NCBI GenBank assembly: GCA_013822275.1
Contig: PNKC01000005.1
Coordinates: forward strand, 1 to 64,000
DNA: 64,000 bases
Source of the DNA: Anaerolinea sp.
GTDB taxonomy: Bacteria > Chloroflexota > Dehalococcoidia > Tepidiformales > Tepidiformaceae
Direction: 5' to 3'
Below, in pieces: positions 16,740 through 24,817 of the stretch. Each line of letters begins with the position of its first letter. The stretch's first letter is position 1. The notes below the pieces were generated by a model, which had not been told where the DNA came from, did no database searches, and was given only the letters and a program-made list of their open reading frames with translations. The position numbers and the translations under genes were made by a program.

Positions 16740-17093
16740 ATGCCCCTGCGTTTGTACATGGATATGGACTCCCTTCGCCCCGCCGTGATTCGCGGTCTGA
16801 GGGCGAATGGAACCGATGTCCTCACGTCAGCGGAAGCCGGTCACCAACGGCTCAGCGACGAGCGGCAACTCGAATTCGCAACGGCCGAGGGCCGCGCCAT
16901 CTACACGGCGAACCTGGTCGACTTCACGCGGCTGCATGCGGCGTGGATGCGTGCCGGGCGCCATCATCACGGGATCATTGTCCGCATCAACCAGCAGTTG
17001 AGTGTTGGCGACCAGATCAGGGCGCTCGGGCACATTGGCTCAGCGATGCCAGCTGGACTGGAGGATGTTCTGGTCTACCTGGAGAACTGGTAA
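16740..17093 (+). CDS. DUF5615 PIN-like protein, probable toxin
   Basis: The 117-residue product has PIN-like acidic positions in LYMDMDS at the N-terminus and in AIYTANLVDFTRLH, and the usual IIVRINQQ strand. DUF5615 proteins are predicted nucleases paired with DUF433. There is no gap to the upstream gene. Canonical family members have D at both sites; the second here reads ANLVDF, which keeps the Asp. Toxicity is inferred from the pairing. Confidence 0.82.
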   Translation: MPLRLYMDMDSLRPAVIRGLRANGTDVLTSAEAGHQRLSDERQLEFATAEGRAIYTANLVDFTRLHAAWMRAGRHHHGIIVRINQQLSVGDQIRALGHIGSAMPAGLEDVLVYLENW

Positions 17094-17112
17094 GCGCTGC
17101 TCGAGGCACCCA

Positions 17113-17799
17113 TCACTCCAGCCGCTTCACCATCAGCACCCGCCCGTCTATCCCCGTGATCGCCTGGTATTCGGGGTCGGTGCGGGTTTCGATGACTTCG
17201 AAGCCTGACCGTTCGTAGAGGTGGCGGGCCGGGTTGGTGGTTGTGGTCGTCAGGGACATGAGCGCGAACGCCTGGGCGCGGGCGATGCGTCCGGTTTCCG
17301 CGAGCAGCGCTGCGCCAATGCCCTGGTTGCGGCGGTTGGCGTCCACGTGCAGTTCGGCGATGTGGTACGTCCCCGCGGGGGCTGCCATGTGGACCCGTGA
17401 CCGCGCACGCTCCCGGCGGAGGAAGCCGCGAATACCGCGCGGCCCGAAGATCCGCAGCACACCCCAGGCGTTCGCCAGCGATGCGCCCCCCTCCCCACCG
17501 GCCTGCATGAACCCGACCACCTCGGACCCTTCGGCAGCGACTATGGTCCGCGAAAGCGGAGCCTTCCCGGCGATCACACGGCCGAACAGTTCCTGGAGGC
17601 GCGCTGCCCTGCGAGGGTCGCCGTCGGCGAGGCCCAACCGCTCCGCGGATGGCTCATGGCTGAAGATGCGCCTGACCGCAGGCGCGTCAGCGGGGGTTGC
17701 CTGCCGAAACTCGCGTGCCAAGCGGGACTCCTGGCCCGATTGTCCCCCCACAGGCCCGGAACCAATGTAGCCTGTCTGCCCGGCGGTGGACTGAGACAC
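17113..17799 (-). CDS. GNAT N-acetyltransferase
   Basis: The product has up to 228 residues. The GNAT acetyl-CoA loop is seen as HVDANRRNQGIGAALLAE near residue 150, with the terminal LYERSGFEVIE strand. The N-terminal 30 residues are poorly conserved, and an internal GTG start is possible. The acceptor is unknown, but small-molecule or protein amines are typical. It is convergent with the DUF5615 gene and lies downstream of the HAD phosphatase gene on the same strand. Confidence 0.85.
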   Translation of the reverse strand: MSQSTAGQTGYIGSGPVGGQSGQESRLAREFRQATPADAPAVRRIFSHEPSAERLGLADGDPRRAARLQELFGRVIAGKAPLSRTIVAAEGSEVVGFMQAGGEGGASLANAWGVLRIFGPRGIRGFLRRERARSRVHMAAPAGTYHIAELHVDANRRNQGIGAALLAETGRIARAQAFALMSLTTTTTNPARHLYERSGFEVIETRTDPEYQAITGIDGRVLMVKRLE

Positions 17800-17825
17800 G
17801 CCTCACACTTCGCCGCCGGGTGGCG

Positions 17826-18614
17826 CTATCCCCAGAGGCGCTCGATCGCCTCGGCGACCCCACCCTCATCGACGCCGGCAACCACGAGGGACGCGGCGGC
17901 TCTGGCGGGCGGGGTGCTGTTGCCCATCGCCACGGCACAGCCCGCCGCGGCGAACATCGGCAGGTCCACTTCGCTGTCGCCCACCGCCACGGCTTCGGAT
18001 GGGTCGATCCCGGCTGCCGCGCACAGGCTGCGAAGCCCGGAGCCCTTGTCCACCCCTTTCGCGGTGAACGTGTGCAGCACGGCCCCGGCGAAGGAGACGG
18101 CGGTTGCCTGTTCCAGCTCGTCTCGCCAGCCGTCCACCTCCGCGAGGCCGCCGTCGGACCCATGTGTCTCAACCAGGACGGAGAGCAGGCTCGAAAGGTC
18201 CGCGTCGCGGAGGTGAGTCACGGGTTGGAGCCACTCGGGCGCGTTGGTGGCCCACGGCGGCAGGTCGTTGGCTCGGGTGTAGGCCCTGCCGGGCACGGAG
18301 AACGTGGCTGTCCAGCCCTCCCGGTCGCACAGCCCGGCGATGAACGCTGCAAACGCCGGCGAAAGCGGTTTCTGCTCGACGACGCTGCCATCCGCCAGGC
18401 GCACGTCGGCCCCGGCCGATGCGATCGCGGCAACGTTGACCCCAAGCTGGTCGAATGGGCGCCGCGCGGCCTGGTACCAGCGAGCGGTGGCGGGCGCGAT
18501 GATCACGCCCTTTGCCGCGAGCGCATGGAGCGCCTCGGCGTCGCGAGCGCCGACCCTGCCCTGCGAGTTGAGCAGCGTCCCGTCCAGGTCGAGCGCGAGC
18601 AGCCGGTAGGTCAC
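17826..18614 (-). CDS. Cof-type HAD phosphatase
   Basis: The 262-residue length and motifs match the Cof subfamily with a C2 cap: motif I LALDLDGTL at residue 6 carries the nucleophile Asp, motif II Thr lies in IAPATAR, Lys in KGVDKGSGL, and motif IV in VAVGDSEVDLPMF. Such enzymes dephosphorylate sugar phosphates or flavin precursors. The start is GTG, with TAAACT placed six bases upstream, suggesting leaderless expression. Confidence 0.9.
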   Translation of the reverse strand: MTYRLLALDLDGTLLNSQGRVGARDAEALHALAAKGVIIAPATARWYQAARRPFDQLGVNVAAIASAGADVRLADGSVVEQKPLSPAFAAFIAGLCDREGWTATFSVPGRAYTRANDLPPWATNAPEWLQPVTHLRDADLSSLLSVLVETHGSDGGLAEVDGWRDELEQATAVSFAGAVLHTFTAKGVDKGSGLRSLCAAAGIDPSEAVAVGDSEVDLPMFAAAGCAVAMGNSTPPARAAASLVVAGVDEGGVAEAIERLWG

Positions 18615-18626
18615 GCCACGAGTTTA
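18615..18626 (-). promoter_or_regulatory. Leaderless -10 element of HAD gene
   Basis: On the minus strand TAAACT is followed by CGTGGC and the GTG start codon. Confidence 0.6.
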
Positions 18627-18695
18627 GAACCACGAGGACACCAGGGTCTCTTTGAACCACCGAGACAGCCATCGGCTGTGGGCGATCGGCCAGTG
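18626..18695. repeat. Partial inverted-repeat arm plus heptad array
   Basis: GAACCACGAGGACACCAGGG and GAACCACCGAGACA are arms of the dispersed element. They run directly into GCCATCG, GCTGTGG, GCGATCG, GCCAGTG heptads. The rest of 18696-18877 shows no gene. Confidence 0.6.
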
Positions 18696-18877
18696 TCCGC
18701 ATTGCCGCGGCACCGGGCGCCCGCCTTCGCGCCGCCGTCAGACTTCGCGGCCACGCCAGGACTTTCTGTGCCGATTCCCCACGAAGAGATTGGCGTCCTG
18801 GTGGTTGGGACCTCGCCGAGAGCTGACGGTTCTCCGCCCTCAAGCCGTCGTGGTTGACGTTCGCCGCCGTTACGTTC

Positions 18878-19237
18878 TTAGAAGCTCAGCGTCGACGCGC
18901 CCGACGCCATGTACTCGACGACGTTCGCCGCCGTAACGATCTTCGCGCCTTCGATCAGGTCATCCTGGCCGATGCCGCGAGGGTTGGTGCAGGCGCCGCA
19001 AGCCCAGATCTCGCCGCCGTTGCGAATGAAGGACTCCAGCGTTTCCTTCAAAGACGGGAAGCCCTCCTGCTGCACGCCCTCGGCGTAGCCCTTGGTCGCC
19101 AGCCAGACGCCGTCGATGGTCAAGAGTACTTTTGTCTCCTGGTCGGCGGAGGCGCTGACGTTGCCCACGACGAAGGCCAGGATGGCGCGCTCCGGGTCTT
19201 CCTTAGCGTGCGTGCAGTTCACCATTACCTTGGACAT
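18878..19237 (-). CDS. DsrE-family sulfur-relay protein
   Basis: The 119-residue DsrE/DsrF-like protein contains LTIDGVWLATKGYAEG and a conserved cysteine in WACGACTNPRG, the persulfide-carrying position in this family. ATG 19237 is fixed by an AAAGGAG ribosome site seven bases upstream; the longer ORF is not used. It is third in an osmC-tusA-dsrE operon, so a role in carrying sulfane sulfur from or to the TusA partner is likely. Confidence 0.88.
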   Translation of the reverse strand: MSKVMVNCTHAKEDPERAILAFVVGNVSASADQETKVLLTIDGVWLATKGYAEGVQQEGFPSLKETLESFIRNGGEIWACGACTNPRGIGQDDLIEGAKIVTAANVVEYMASGASTLSF

Positions 19238-19286
19238 ATTTGTCTCCTTTTCTTCTGTTTCGGTCTGCCTACGTGCCAGTTGGCTG

Positions 19287-19532
19287 TTACTTCTTGCGCA
19301 AGAAGAACCGAGCATTGCGTCCGCCGTCGGTGACCGAGGCGATCAGTTCATTGCCGGTCAAGCGGCTCCAAGCAGGCACGCCCTCCCGCGACGCCGGGTC
19401 GTCCGACAACACTTCCAGGACCTCACCGCTGGCCAGGGCCGAGAGGTGCTCCTTAATTAGGGGCGTGAGGTAGGCGCATGAAGCGCCGGGCGCGTCGAGG
19501 ACTGCCTGTGCCTCCGGGATTTCAGTGGCCAT
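19287..19532 (-). CDS. TusA/SirA-like sulfurtransferase
   Basis: This 81-residue protein has the TusA fold order (VLDAPGASC, then a long helix, then EVLEVLSDDPAS). TusA proteins normally carry the persulfide cysteine in CPxP; here the sequence is CAYLTP, so the cysteine is kept but the first proline is replaced. An AAAGGAGG ribosome site precedes ATG 19532. It sits 49 bases upstream of dsrE, with which it probably exchanges sulfur. Confidence 0.85.
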   Translation of the reverse strand: MATEIPEAQAVLDAPGASCAYLTPLIKEHLSALASGEVLEVLSDDPASREGVPAWSRLTGNELIASVTDGGRNARFFLRKK

Positions 19533-19570
19533 CTGTCTGCCTCCTTTCTCAGCGCGCCGTGTAGACGGCG

Positions 19571-20128
19571 CTAGACCATCTCGATGGTCACAGGGACCGG
19601 ATTTCGGAGAATGTCCAGGACAGGGGAGGTCTTCTGTACGTAGTTGCAGAGCTCCTCCAGTTTCTCTCGGGGCGCGTCTGCTTCCACGCGGTAGGTCAAC
19701 CTGATGCCGTGATACCCAGGCCGCACGGCCTCGGAGAGGCCGAGGAAGGCTTGCAGGTCGAGGTCGCCCTCGATGTCGAAGTTGAGCGAGCGGACGTTGA
19801 TGCCCCTGGCCGCCGCGTTGTAGACGAAGCCGACGGTGAGGCAGGAGGCCAGTGCGTGCAGGATCGCCTCGACCGCGTTCGGGCCGCTGTCCGCCCCAAG
19901 GAGTACGGCGGGCTCATCGCCGACCAGGACATGAGGCCGGTTGCGGGAGGTGTCCTCCTGGCCAGCGCCGAAGAAACTCTTGATCTCCGTGTGGCAGCGC
20001 CCGCCTCCGTCCCAGGATGTACGGGCGCGGAACTGGAACTTGGCCAGGTCCGGTTGTTTCTTGATCGCCTGAATTGTGTCAACGAGTTGCGTTACATCGA
20101 TGCCGTTTTGCATTGTCCGGGTGGTCAT
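19571..20128 (-). CDS. OsmC-like peroxiredoxin
   Basis: The 185-residue protein shows the OsmC/YhfA helix with ILHALASCLTVGFVYNAAAR, where Cys is the resolving or peroxidatic residue, and the second Cys may be in GRCHTEI. OsmC proteins reduce organic or sulfur peroxides. ATG 20128 is preceded by AAGAGGT; the longer ORF would extend into the divergent promoter region. It is the first gene of the sulfur operon and is transcribed away from the HD/LuxR regulator. Confidence 0.88.
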   Translation of the reverse strand: MTTRTMQNGIDVTQLVDTIQAIKKQPDLAKFQFRARTSWDGGGRCHTEIKSFFGAGQEDTSRNRPHVLVGDEPAVLLGADSGPNAVEAILHALASCLTVGFVYNAAARGINVRSLNFDIEGDLDLQAFLGLSEAVRPGYHGIRLTYRVEADAPREKLEELCNYVQKTSPVLDILRNPVPVTIEMV

Positions 20129-20207
20129 TGCTACCTCTTGCGCCTTTGTCTTGCTCCTCCGGGGCGAGGCGCGGAGCCGATGTTCAGGAGAAGAGAGGCC
20201 GCTGTAC

Positions 20208-20225
20208 ATCGGACGATTGTCCGAT
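20208..20225. promoter_or_regulatory. Perfect palindrome in divergent promoter, candidate operator
   Basis: ATCGGAC-GATT-GTCCGAT is a perfect 7-4-7 inverted repeat, 80 bases from the osmC start and 104 from the regulator start. It is placed where a regulator could control both directions. Confidence 0.6.
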
Positions 20226-20328
20226 TCTGGCTTCGCGAAGGTGGAAAAGCGCATGCTATGCTGTCCAAGACGCGGGAGGAGTCCGCGATTCGTCGTTCGC
20301 CTCTCGCCCAGGTGCAGTGAGGAAGAAC

Positions 20329-21948
20329 ATGCCGTCAGTATCGGGCCCGGAGCCGCGTGACCCGAACGGAGGGGACGGGCCGCCGCCGGCGATCCGCACC
20401 TCGGATGTGCTCGGCGCGCTGTCACTTGCCAGCGACCTGGCGGTAGGCTTACCAGCCGAGCACGGCCTGCGTTCATGCCTCATTGCGATGCGCCTGGCCC
20501 GGCGGCTGTCCCTGCCGCCAGCGGAGCAGATCACCGTCTACTACACGAGCCTTCTCATGGATGCCGGCTGCACCGCGTGGACGAGCGAGATTGCCAAACG
20601 GATGTTGACGGACGAGATCGTCGCCAGGCGCGAGCTCGTCTTCCGTACGGACCTCAGGAACCCGCTGCGCGTGTTCGGCTGGATGTGGCGCTTCATTGCC
20701 CCGGATGCACCGCTGACCAAGCGCGCGTCGCGGATTGTGGACTTCGCAAAGCGGGGGCAGGACAGTTTTCGCGAGGGGTTCCTGAACACATGTGACGTCG
20801 CTCGCGACCTGGCGGCTCGACTGGGCATGCCTGAAGACGTGCAGCTTGCACTGCTTTCCGTCTTCGAGCAGTGGGATGGGGGCGGCTTCCCGCGCGGGCT
20901 CAAGGGCCAGAACATCCCGTTGGCCTGCCGAATTGTCTACCTGGCCGCCTTCTTCGAAGTGTTCCACGCCAGCGGCGGCCGGGAAGGAGCGCTCGGGCTG
21001 ATTCGGCGGGGCCGCGGGCGCGCGTTCGACCCAGAGGCTGTCGATGCGTTGTTGGCGGTGGCGAAAGAGGCTGAGTTCTGGGACGCGCTCGAAAGCGGCC
21101 AGGGGCCCTGGCCGACAGTGATGAGCCTCGAACCAGAGAGCCGGCTCCGCTGGACGAGCGAAGAGCAACTCAACGACGCCGCGGTGGCGCTCGCCGACTT
21201 TGCGGACATGAAGTCGGCGTACAGTCTTGGCCATTCGCGCCGGGTAGCCGCTACCGCTGAAGCGATTGCGCGCCGCTTCGAACTTTCTGAGGACGTCATC
21301 GACTTGCGACGCGCAGCGCTCACCCACGATCTGGGGTTGGTCGCCGTTGCTTCGTACGTCCTGGATAAGCCGGAGGGCAAGCTGACCCGGAGCGAGCGGG
21401 AGCAGATGCGGCTCCATCCCTATCACGGGGAGCGGATCCTCAGCAACGTGCCTGCGCTGCGCAGGGCAGCGGCGTTGGTCGGCGCCCACCATGAGCGGGT
21501 GGACGGACAGGGGTTCCCTCGCGGCCTCAAGGAACGGCAGATTCCCGTCGCGGCGCAGGTCATTGCGGTCAGCGACCGCTTCGATGAGCTCACCCATGAC
21601 GCTCCGGACCGGTCCGCTTTCTCCCCCGATGATGCGCTCACCACGATGGAACAGGAACTCGGGGGCGCTTTCAGCGCCCGCGTGTTCGAGCCCTTGCGAG
21701 AGGAACTGGGGTTCGCACGACGCGGGTCTTCCCCGCCCCGCCGGGAGTGGCCCGGTGGCCTGACGGACCGTGAAGTGGAGGTGCTTCGGTTGGCGGCTCG
21801 CGGCTTAAGCAGGCGACAGACGGCACAGAAGCTGTACGTAAGCGAGAGCACCGTGCGCACGCACCTGGAGCACATCTACGCGAAGATCGGCGTTTCCAGC
21901 CGGGCGGCGGCGACGTTGTTTGCGGTGGAGCACGACCTGCTCGGGTAA
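20329..21948 (+). CDS. HD-GYP-like and LuxR-type regulator
   Basis: The 539-residue protein has two HD-type halves and a DNA-binding end. The second half (about residues 295-430) has LGHSRRVA, HDLGLVAV and HHERVDGQGFPRGL, close to HD-GYP c-di-GMP phosphodiesterases but with GFP for GYP and no Lys after HDLG. The first half (about 30-230) keeps EQWDGGGFPRGL but lacks HD. The last 65 residues are a LuxR helix-turn-helix (LTDREVEVLRLAARGLS). It is a likely ligand-gated regulator of the divergent osmC operon. The start is the ATG nearest the promoter region. Confidence 0.85.
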   Translation: MPSVSGPEPRDPNGGDGPPPAIRTSDVLGALSLASDLAVGLPAEHGLRSCLIAMRLARRLSLPPAEQITVYYTSLLMDAGCTAWTSEIAKRMLTDEIVARRELVFRTDLRNPLRVFGWMWRFIAPDAPLTKRASRIVDFAKRGQDSFREGFLNTCDVARDLAARLGMPEDVQLALLSVFEQWDGGGFPRGLKGQNIPLACRIVYLAAFFEVFHASGGREGALGLIRRGRGRAFDPEAVDALLAVAKEAEFWDALESGQGPWPTVMSLEPESRLRWTSEEQLNDAAVALADFADMKSAYSLGHSRRVAATAEAIARRFELSEDVIDLRRAALTHDLGLVAVASYVLDKPEGKLTRSEREQMRLHPYHGERILSNVPALRRAAALVGAHHERVDGQGFPRGLKERQIPVAAQVIAVSDRFDELTHDAPDRSAFSPDDALTTMEQELGGAFSARVFEPLREELGFARRGSSPPRREWPGGLTDREVEVLRLAARGLSRRQTAQKLYVSESTVRTHLEHIYAKIGVSSRAAATLFAVEHDLLG

Positions 21949-21957
21949 TAGAAGGGG

Positions 21958-22082
21958 AACCACCGAGACACCGAGATGCCTTGCTGGTCCAATCGCCAGC
22001 GCCCCGCTGCGGCTGGTCGCGGTCCTGAATCCATGCGCCGCCGGCAGGCTGATGGCCGATGGCCGACGGCTGACAGCCGGCT
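21958..22082. repeat. CCACCGAGACACCGAG arm and GCCGATG heptads
   Basis: GGAACCACCGAGACACCGAG is a single arm of the dispersed element. At 22048-22082 the heptads GCTGATG, GCCGATG, GCCGACG, GCTGACA and GCCGGCT follow, ending at the stop of the DsbA-like gene. Confidence 0.7.
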
Positions 22083-22087
22083 CGCCG

Positions 22088-22687
22088 TTACTTGGCGGCG
22101 GCGTCCAGGAGGCTTTTCCAGGTGGCGTTGTTCGCCGGGACGGTGGGCTGGAGCTTGCCGTTGACGACGAACGCGGGCGTGCCTTTGACGCCGGCGGTCT
22201 GGCCTTCGCGGTAGTCCGCGGCGATAGGGTCGAGGGTGGCGTCGGTGGCGAAGCAGGCTTCGAACTTCGCGGAGTCGAGCTTCAATTCGGCCGCGTAGGC
22301 TTTGAGTTTCGGCTCGCCGAAGCCTTCGGCGAGCGCGGGTCCGCCCTCTGTGAATTCCGCGTGGACCGTGAAGAGCCTCTTGGCGTACGCCCAGAATTGC
22401 CCCTGTTCGGCGGCGCACTGTGCGGCCACCATCATCGGCAATGAAGACTGGGACAGCGGGAAGTACTTGAACTCGATCTGGACGATGCCGGGTTTGACGT
22501 ACTGGTCGATGAGGTACTGTTCGAAGTACGCCGTGAACTCCAGGCAGTGGGAGCAGCGGAAGTCTTCGTAGACCTGCAGCTTGACCTTCGCGTCGTCCTT
22601 GCCCAGCTTGCGGCCGTTGGCCAGGCCGTCCGGGATGGTGATCGCCTTCACCTTCTTCGCCAGGTCGCCCTCGGTTGGCTCCTTCAC
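22088..22687 (-). CDS. DsbA-like thioredoxin-fold protein (mature part)
   Basis: The 199-residue ORF has the DsbA/Thioredoxin_4 layout: strand LQVYEDFRCSHCLEF with active-site CSHC near residue 47, a helical insertion, and the cis-Pro segment VKGTPAFVVNGK near 170. It would form or reshuffle disulfides outside the cell, but its only start (GTG 22687) gives no export signal. The missing signal is encoded by the overlapping upstream frame, so one exported lipoprotein gene interrupted by a frameshift is the simplest reading. Coupled translation of two proteins is the alternative. Confidence 0.85.
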   Translation of the reverse strand: MKEPTEGDLAKKVKAITIPDGLANGRKLGKDDAKVKLQVYEDFRCSHCLEFTAYFEQYLIDQYVKPGIVQIEFKYFPLSQSSLPMMVAAQCAAEQGQFWAYAKRLFTVHAEFTEGGPALAEGFGEPKLKAYAAELKLDSAKFEACFATDATLDPIAADYREGQTAGVKGTPAFVVNGKLQPTVPANNATWKSLLDAAAK

Positions 22688-22860
22688 GGGGTGCCGGTGG
22701 CCGCGGGGGAGTTTGACGTGGCTGGCTGGCCCTGTGCTTCTGTTGGCGCGGGCGGCCCATTTGTCGCGCCTTTGGCGATGTCGTCGTCACCGCCGCAGCC
22801 GGCCATCGCCGGCACGGCCAGGACGGAGGCGGCGAGGAGCGCAGACGCGCGCCTATTCAT
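22684..22860 (-). CDS. Lipoprotein signal and linker, probable 5' part of the DsbA gene
   Basis: The 58-residue ORF starts MNRRASALLAASVLAVPAMAG with a cysteine after it, a textbook lipoprotein signal, followed by a Pro/Ala/Thr linker. Its TGA stop overlaps the GTG of the DsbA-like ORF (GTGA). It starts inside the last codons of the hydrolase gene (8-base overlap). On its own it would be only an anchor plus linker. Confidence 0.75.
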   Translation of the reverse strand: MNRRASALLAASVLAVPAMAGCGGDDDIAKGATNGPPAPTEAQGQPATSNSPAATGTP

Positions 22861-23758
22861 CGAGGAACTCGTTGACGTGGCTGATGAAGACTTCGAACTG
22901 GTCGTGGTGCACCCAGTGGCCTGCCTGTTCGACTTTGATCGCGCGGTAGTCATGGAAGGCGCTGAGGTCCAGGTCCATGGTGTTGAAGCGGGCGCCCCAG
23001 CTTTCTTCGCCCCAAATGATGAGCATGGGGCAGCGGATCTGGTTCCAGAGGTCCCGCGCATCCTCCATGTTGAATTCGTAGGGTGAGCCCGCGTGGGTAA
23101 AGTTGTCGAATTTCCAGGTGAGACCATCGCCTGTCTGGCGGGTGCCGGTCAGGGTCAGGTGGCGGGCGAGTTCGGGGGAAAGGTGGCGGTTCGCCTCGAC
23201 CATGCGCTGAGTCGCCTCGTCCACGGTAGAGTACGTGCGGAGCTCGCGCCCTTCCAGCTTGCGCATGCTTTCCACCCACTGGCGCATGCGGACGTGGGCG
23301 GGGCGCCGCTGGCCGTGTGACCAGCCAAGCCCGCCGAGGCCTTCGATGGAGACCAGCTTCGCCACTTTCTCCGGGAAGGTACCGGCGTACTGGAGGGCTA
23401 CGCCACCGCCAAGCGAGTGGCCGACGATCGTGTACGGCGCCCTGCCGATGGCTTCGCCGAGGGCGTGGATGTCGAGCGCGTAGTCGATGATGGAGTAGTC
23501 GCCGCCGGTGGCCCAGGCGGAGTCGCCGTGGCCGCGAAGGTCCGGCGCGTACACGCAGTAGCGGTCGATGAGCGCTTCGGCGGTGCGGTCCCAGGAGCGG
23601 GCGTGGTCGCGGGTGCCGTGGATGAGGATCAGGGGAGGCTTCGTCTCGTCGCCCCAGACCAGGTAGTGCATTTTGAGGCGCTGGGAAGTGTAGTAGCGGG
23701 ATTCGGGCTGCATGGTGTACAAGGCTACGCTTTGGCCGCGAGTAACGGCCAGTGCCAT
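22853..23758 (-). CDS. Alpha/beta hydrolase
   Basis: The 301-residue hydrolase has LILIHGTRDHARSWD (oxyanion hole), the nucleophile elbow GHSLGG, a late acid (IIWGEESWGA) and the terminal His in AGHWVHHDQ. Start ATG 23758 is preceded by GGTGG from a repeat arm. ATG 23713 is an alternative that keeps all motifs. It overlaps the next gene by eight bases, so it and the DsbA-like lipoprotein probably share a transcript. The substrate is unknown. Confidence 0.82.
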   Translation of the reverse strand: MALAVTRGQSVALYTMQPESRYYTSQRLKMHYLVWGDETKPPLILIHGTRDHARSWDRTAEALIDRYCVYAPDLRGHGDSAWATGGDYSIIDYALDIHALGEAIGRAPYTIVGHSLGGGVALQYAGTFPEKVAKLVSIEGLGGLGWSHGQRRPAHVRMRQWVESMRKLEGRELRTYSTVDEATQRMVEANRHLSPELARHLTLTGTRQTGDGLTWKFDNFTHAGSPYEFNMEDARDLWNQIRCPMLIIWGEESWGARFNTMDLDLSAFHDYRAIKVEQAGHWVHHDQFEVFISHVNEFLDE

Positions 23759-23866
23759 TGAACCACCGCGGCACCGAGGGTTTTTGAGTGAGGACACGAA
23801 GTCGCGAAGGCACGAAGCGGCACGAAGGATTGGGGGTGAGCCGGTAGGACTCCGGTCACCGGTGGC
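23759..23866. repeat. Composite inverted-repeat element
   Basis: An outer arm AACCACCGCGGCACCGAGGG is followed by the inner GAGGACACGAAGTCGCGAAGG tract and closes with a weak complement CCGGTCACCGGTGG. It is the first of two neighbouring copies. Confidence 0.65.
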
Positions 23867-23930
23867 TATCCGTGGCCGCCCGCTTACTGGCGCGCGCGGC
23901 TCTGAAGAACCTCTGGGTCCCGACTGAACC

Positions 23931-24034
23931 AACCACCGACACACACCGAGGGTTCTTTGAATGAGGACGCAAAGGCGCGAAGGCACGAAGCGGCACGAAG
24001 TTTTGGGGGAAGGTTCCCGGTGTCCCGGTGGTTC
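23931..24034. repeat. Composite inverted-repeat element, second copy
   Basis: AACCACCGACACACACCGAG on the left pairs with CGGTGTCCCGGTGGTTC on the right, enclosing GAGGACGCAAAGGCGCGAAG. Both the CCACCGAG and GGACACGAAGG modules occur in one unit. Confidence 0.8.
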
Positions 24035-24677
24035 ATCCCCCTGCGTAGCGAGCGATGAGGCTGTTGGCGGCCCGCTGGATGGCGAGCACCTCCCGTTCGG
24101 GCGAGCCGGGCCGGAAGACCTCGAAATCCTCCTCCGTTTCTGTGCCCAGCACGGCGGCGGCGGCGTGGAGGGCGCCCATGACGCCGAGGGCGACGGCGCG
24201 GAAGAGCGCTTCGCGGTCGAATTCGCTGGGTGCGGCGGAAATGTAGGCGAGGGGGTCGCGCAGGTGGGGGCCGGCGACGAGCGGCGTGCCACCTGCGGAG
24301 AGGCCCCAGTGCAGGTGCGGTCCGGTGGTCAGCCCCGTCAGGCCAACCAGCCCCAGGCCGTCTCCGCGGTTCACGTACTGCCCGGGCGCAACATCGATCC
24401 GCGAAAGGTGGGCATACAGCGAGGCGAAGCCGCCCATGTGGCGCAAGAGGACGTAGCTGCCGAAGACGCCACTGCTTTGATCGGCAGCCATGACGAGACC
24501 AGGGGCGGGCGCCACAAGCTGCGTGCCGATCGGCGCGGCGATATCCACGCCGCTGTGGCCCCCGGAGTGCTGAGGGATGGAACGTGAACCGAACGTTGCC
24601 GTGACAGGCCCGGCGAGCGGCGCACCAACGATGGATTGACCCTGGACGAGCGTGGGACCGAAGACGAGTGAAGCCAT
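24033..24677 (-). CDS. M23-family metallopeptidase
   Basis: The protein has a LytM/M23 domain: the zinc-binding GHSGVDIAAPIG, HLSRIDVAPGQYVNRGD and the catalytic GPHLHWGLS are in order, as in glycyl or peptide-bridge endopeptidases that cut peptidoglycan. A 75-residue helical tail follows. The start is uncertain: ATG 24677 gives 214 residues, ATG 24761 adds 28. Neither gives a convincing signal peptide. The end overlaps a dispersed repeat by two bases. Confidence 0.82.
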   Translation of the reverse strand: MASLVFGPTLVQGQSIVGAPLAGPVTATFGSRSIPQHSGGHSGVDIAAPIGTQLVAPAPGLVMAADQSSGVFGSYVLLRHMGGFASLYAHLSRIDVAPGQYVNRGDGLGLVGLTGLTTGPHLHWGLSAGGTPLVAGPHLRDPLAYISAAPSEFDREALFRAVALGVMGALHAAAAVLGTETEEDFEVFRPGSPEREVLAIQRAANSLIARYAGG

Positions 24678-24817
24678 GATCCAAACTTGAGCCCCGCGAA
24701 TACGAAACGCCAAGACCGTGTTGTCATCCCCGCGCGGCTCCCTATAAGGGAGTTCCCCCATTCCTGGGGAGTTGCGCAGAGGGAAGACTATGGACTGTGG
24801 CAGACTATGCCGGTCCC

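Noticed and set aside
20329-21948. Active c-di-GMP phosphodiesterase
   Set aside because: The HD-GYP residues are incomplete (HDLG without Lys, GFP for GYP), so I describe it only as HD-GYP-like.
24033-24677. M23 peptidase as the lysis gene of the phage-like set
   Set aside because: It shares the strand, but is of ordinary cell-wall-enzyme type and lies 7 kb from the nearest phage-like gene.
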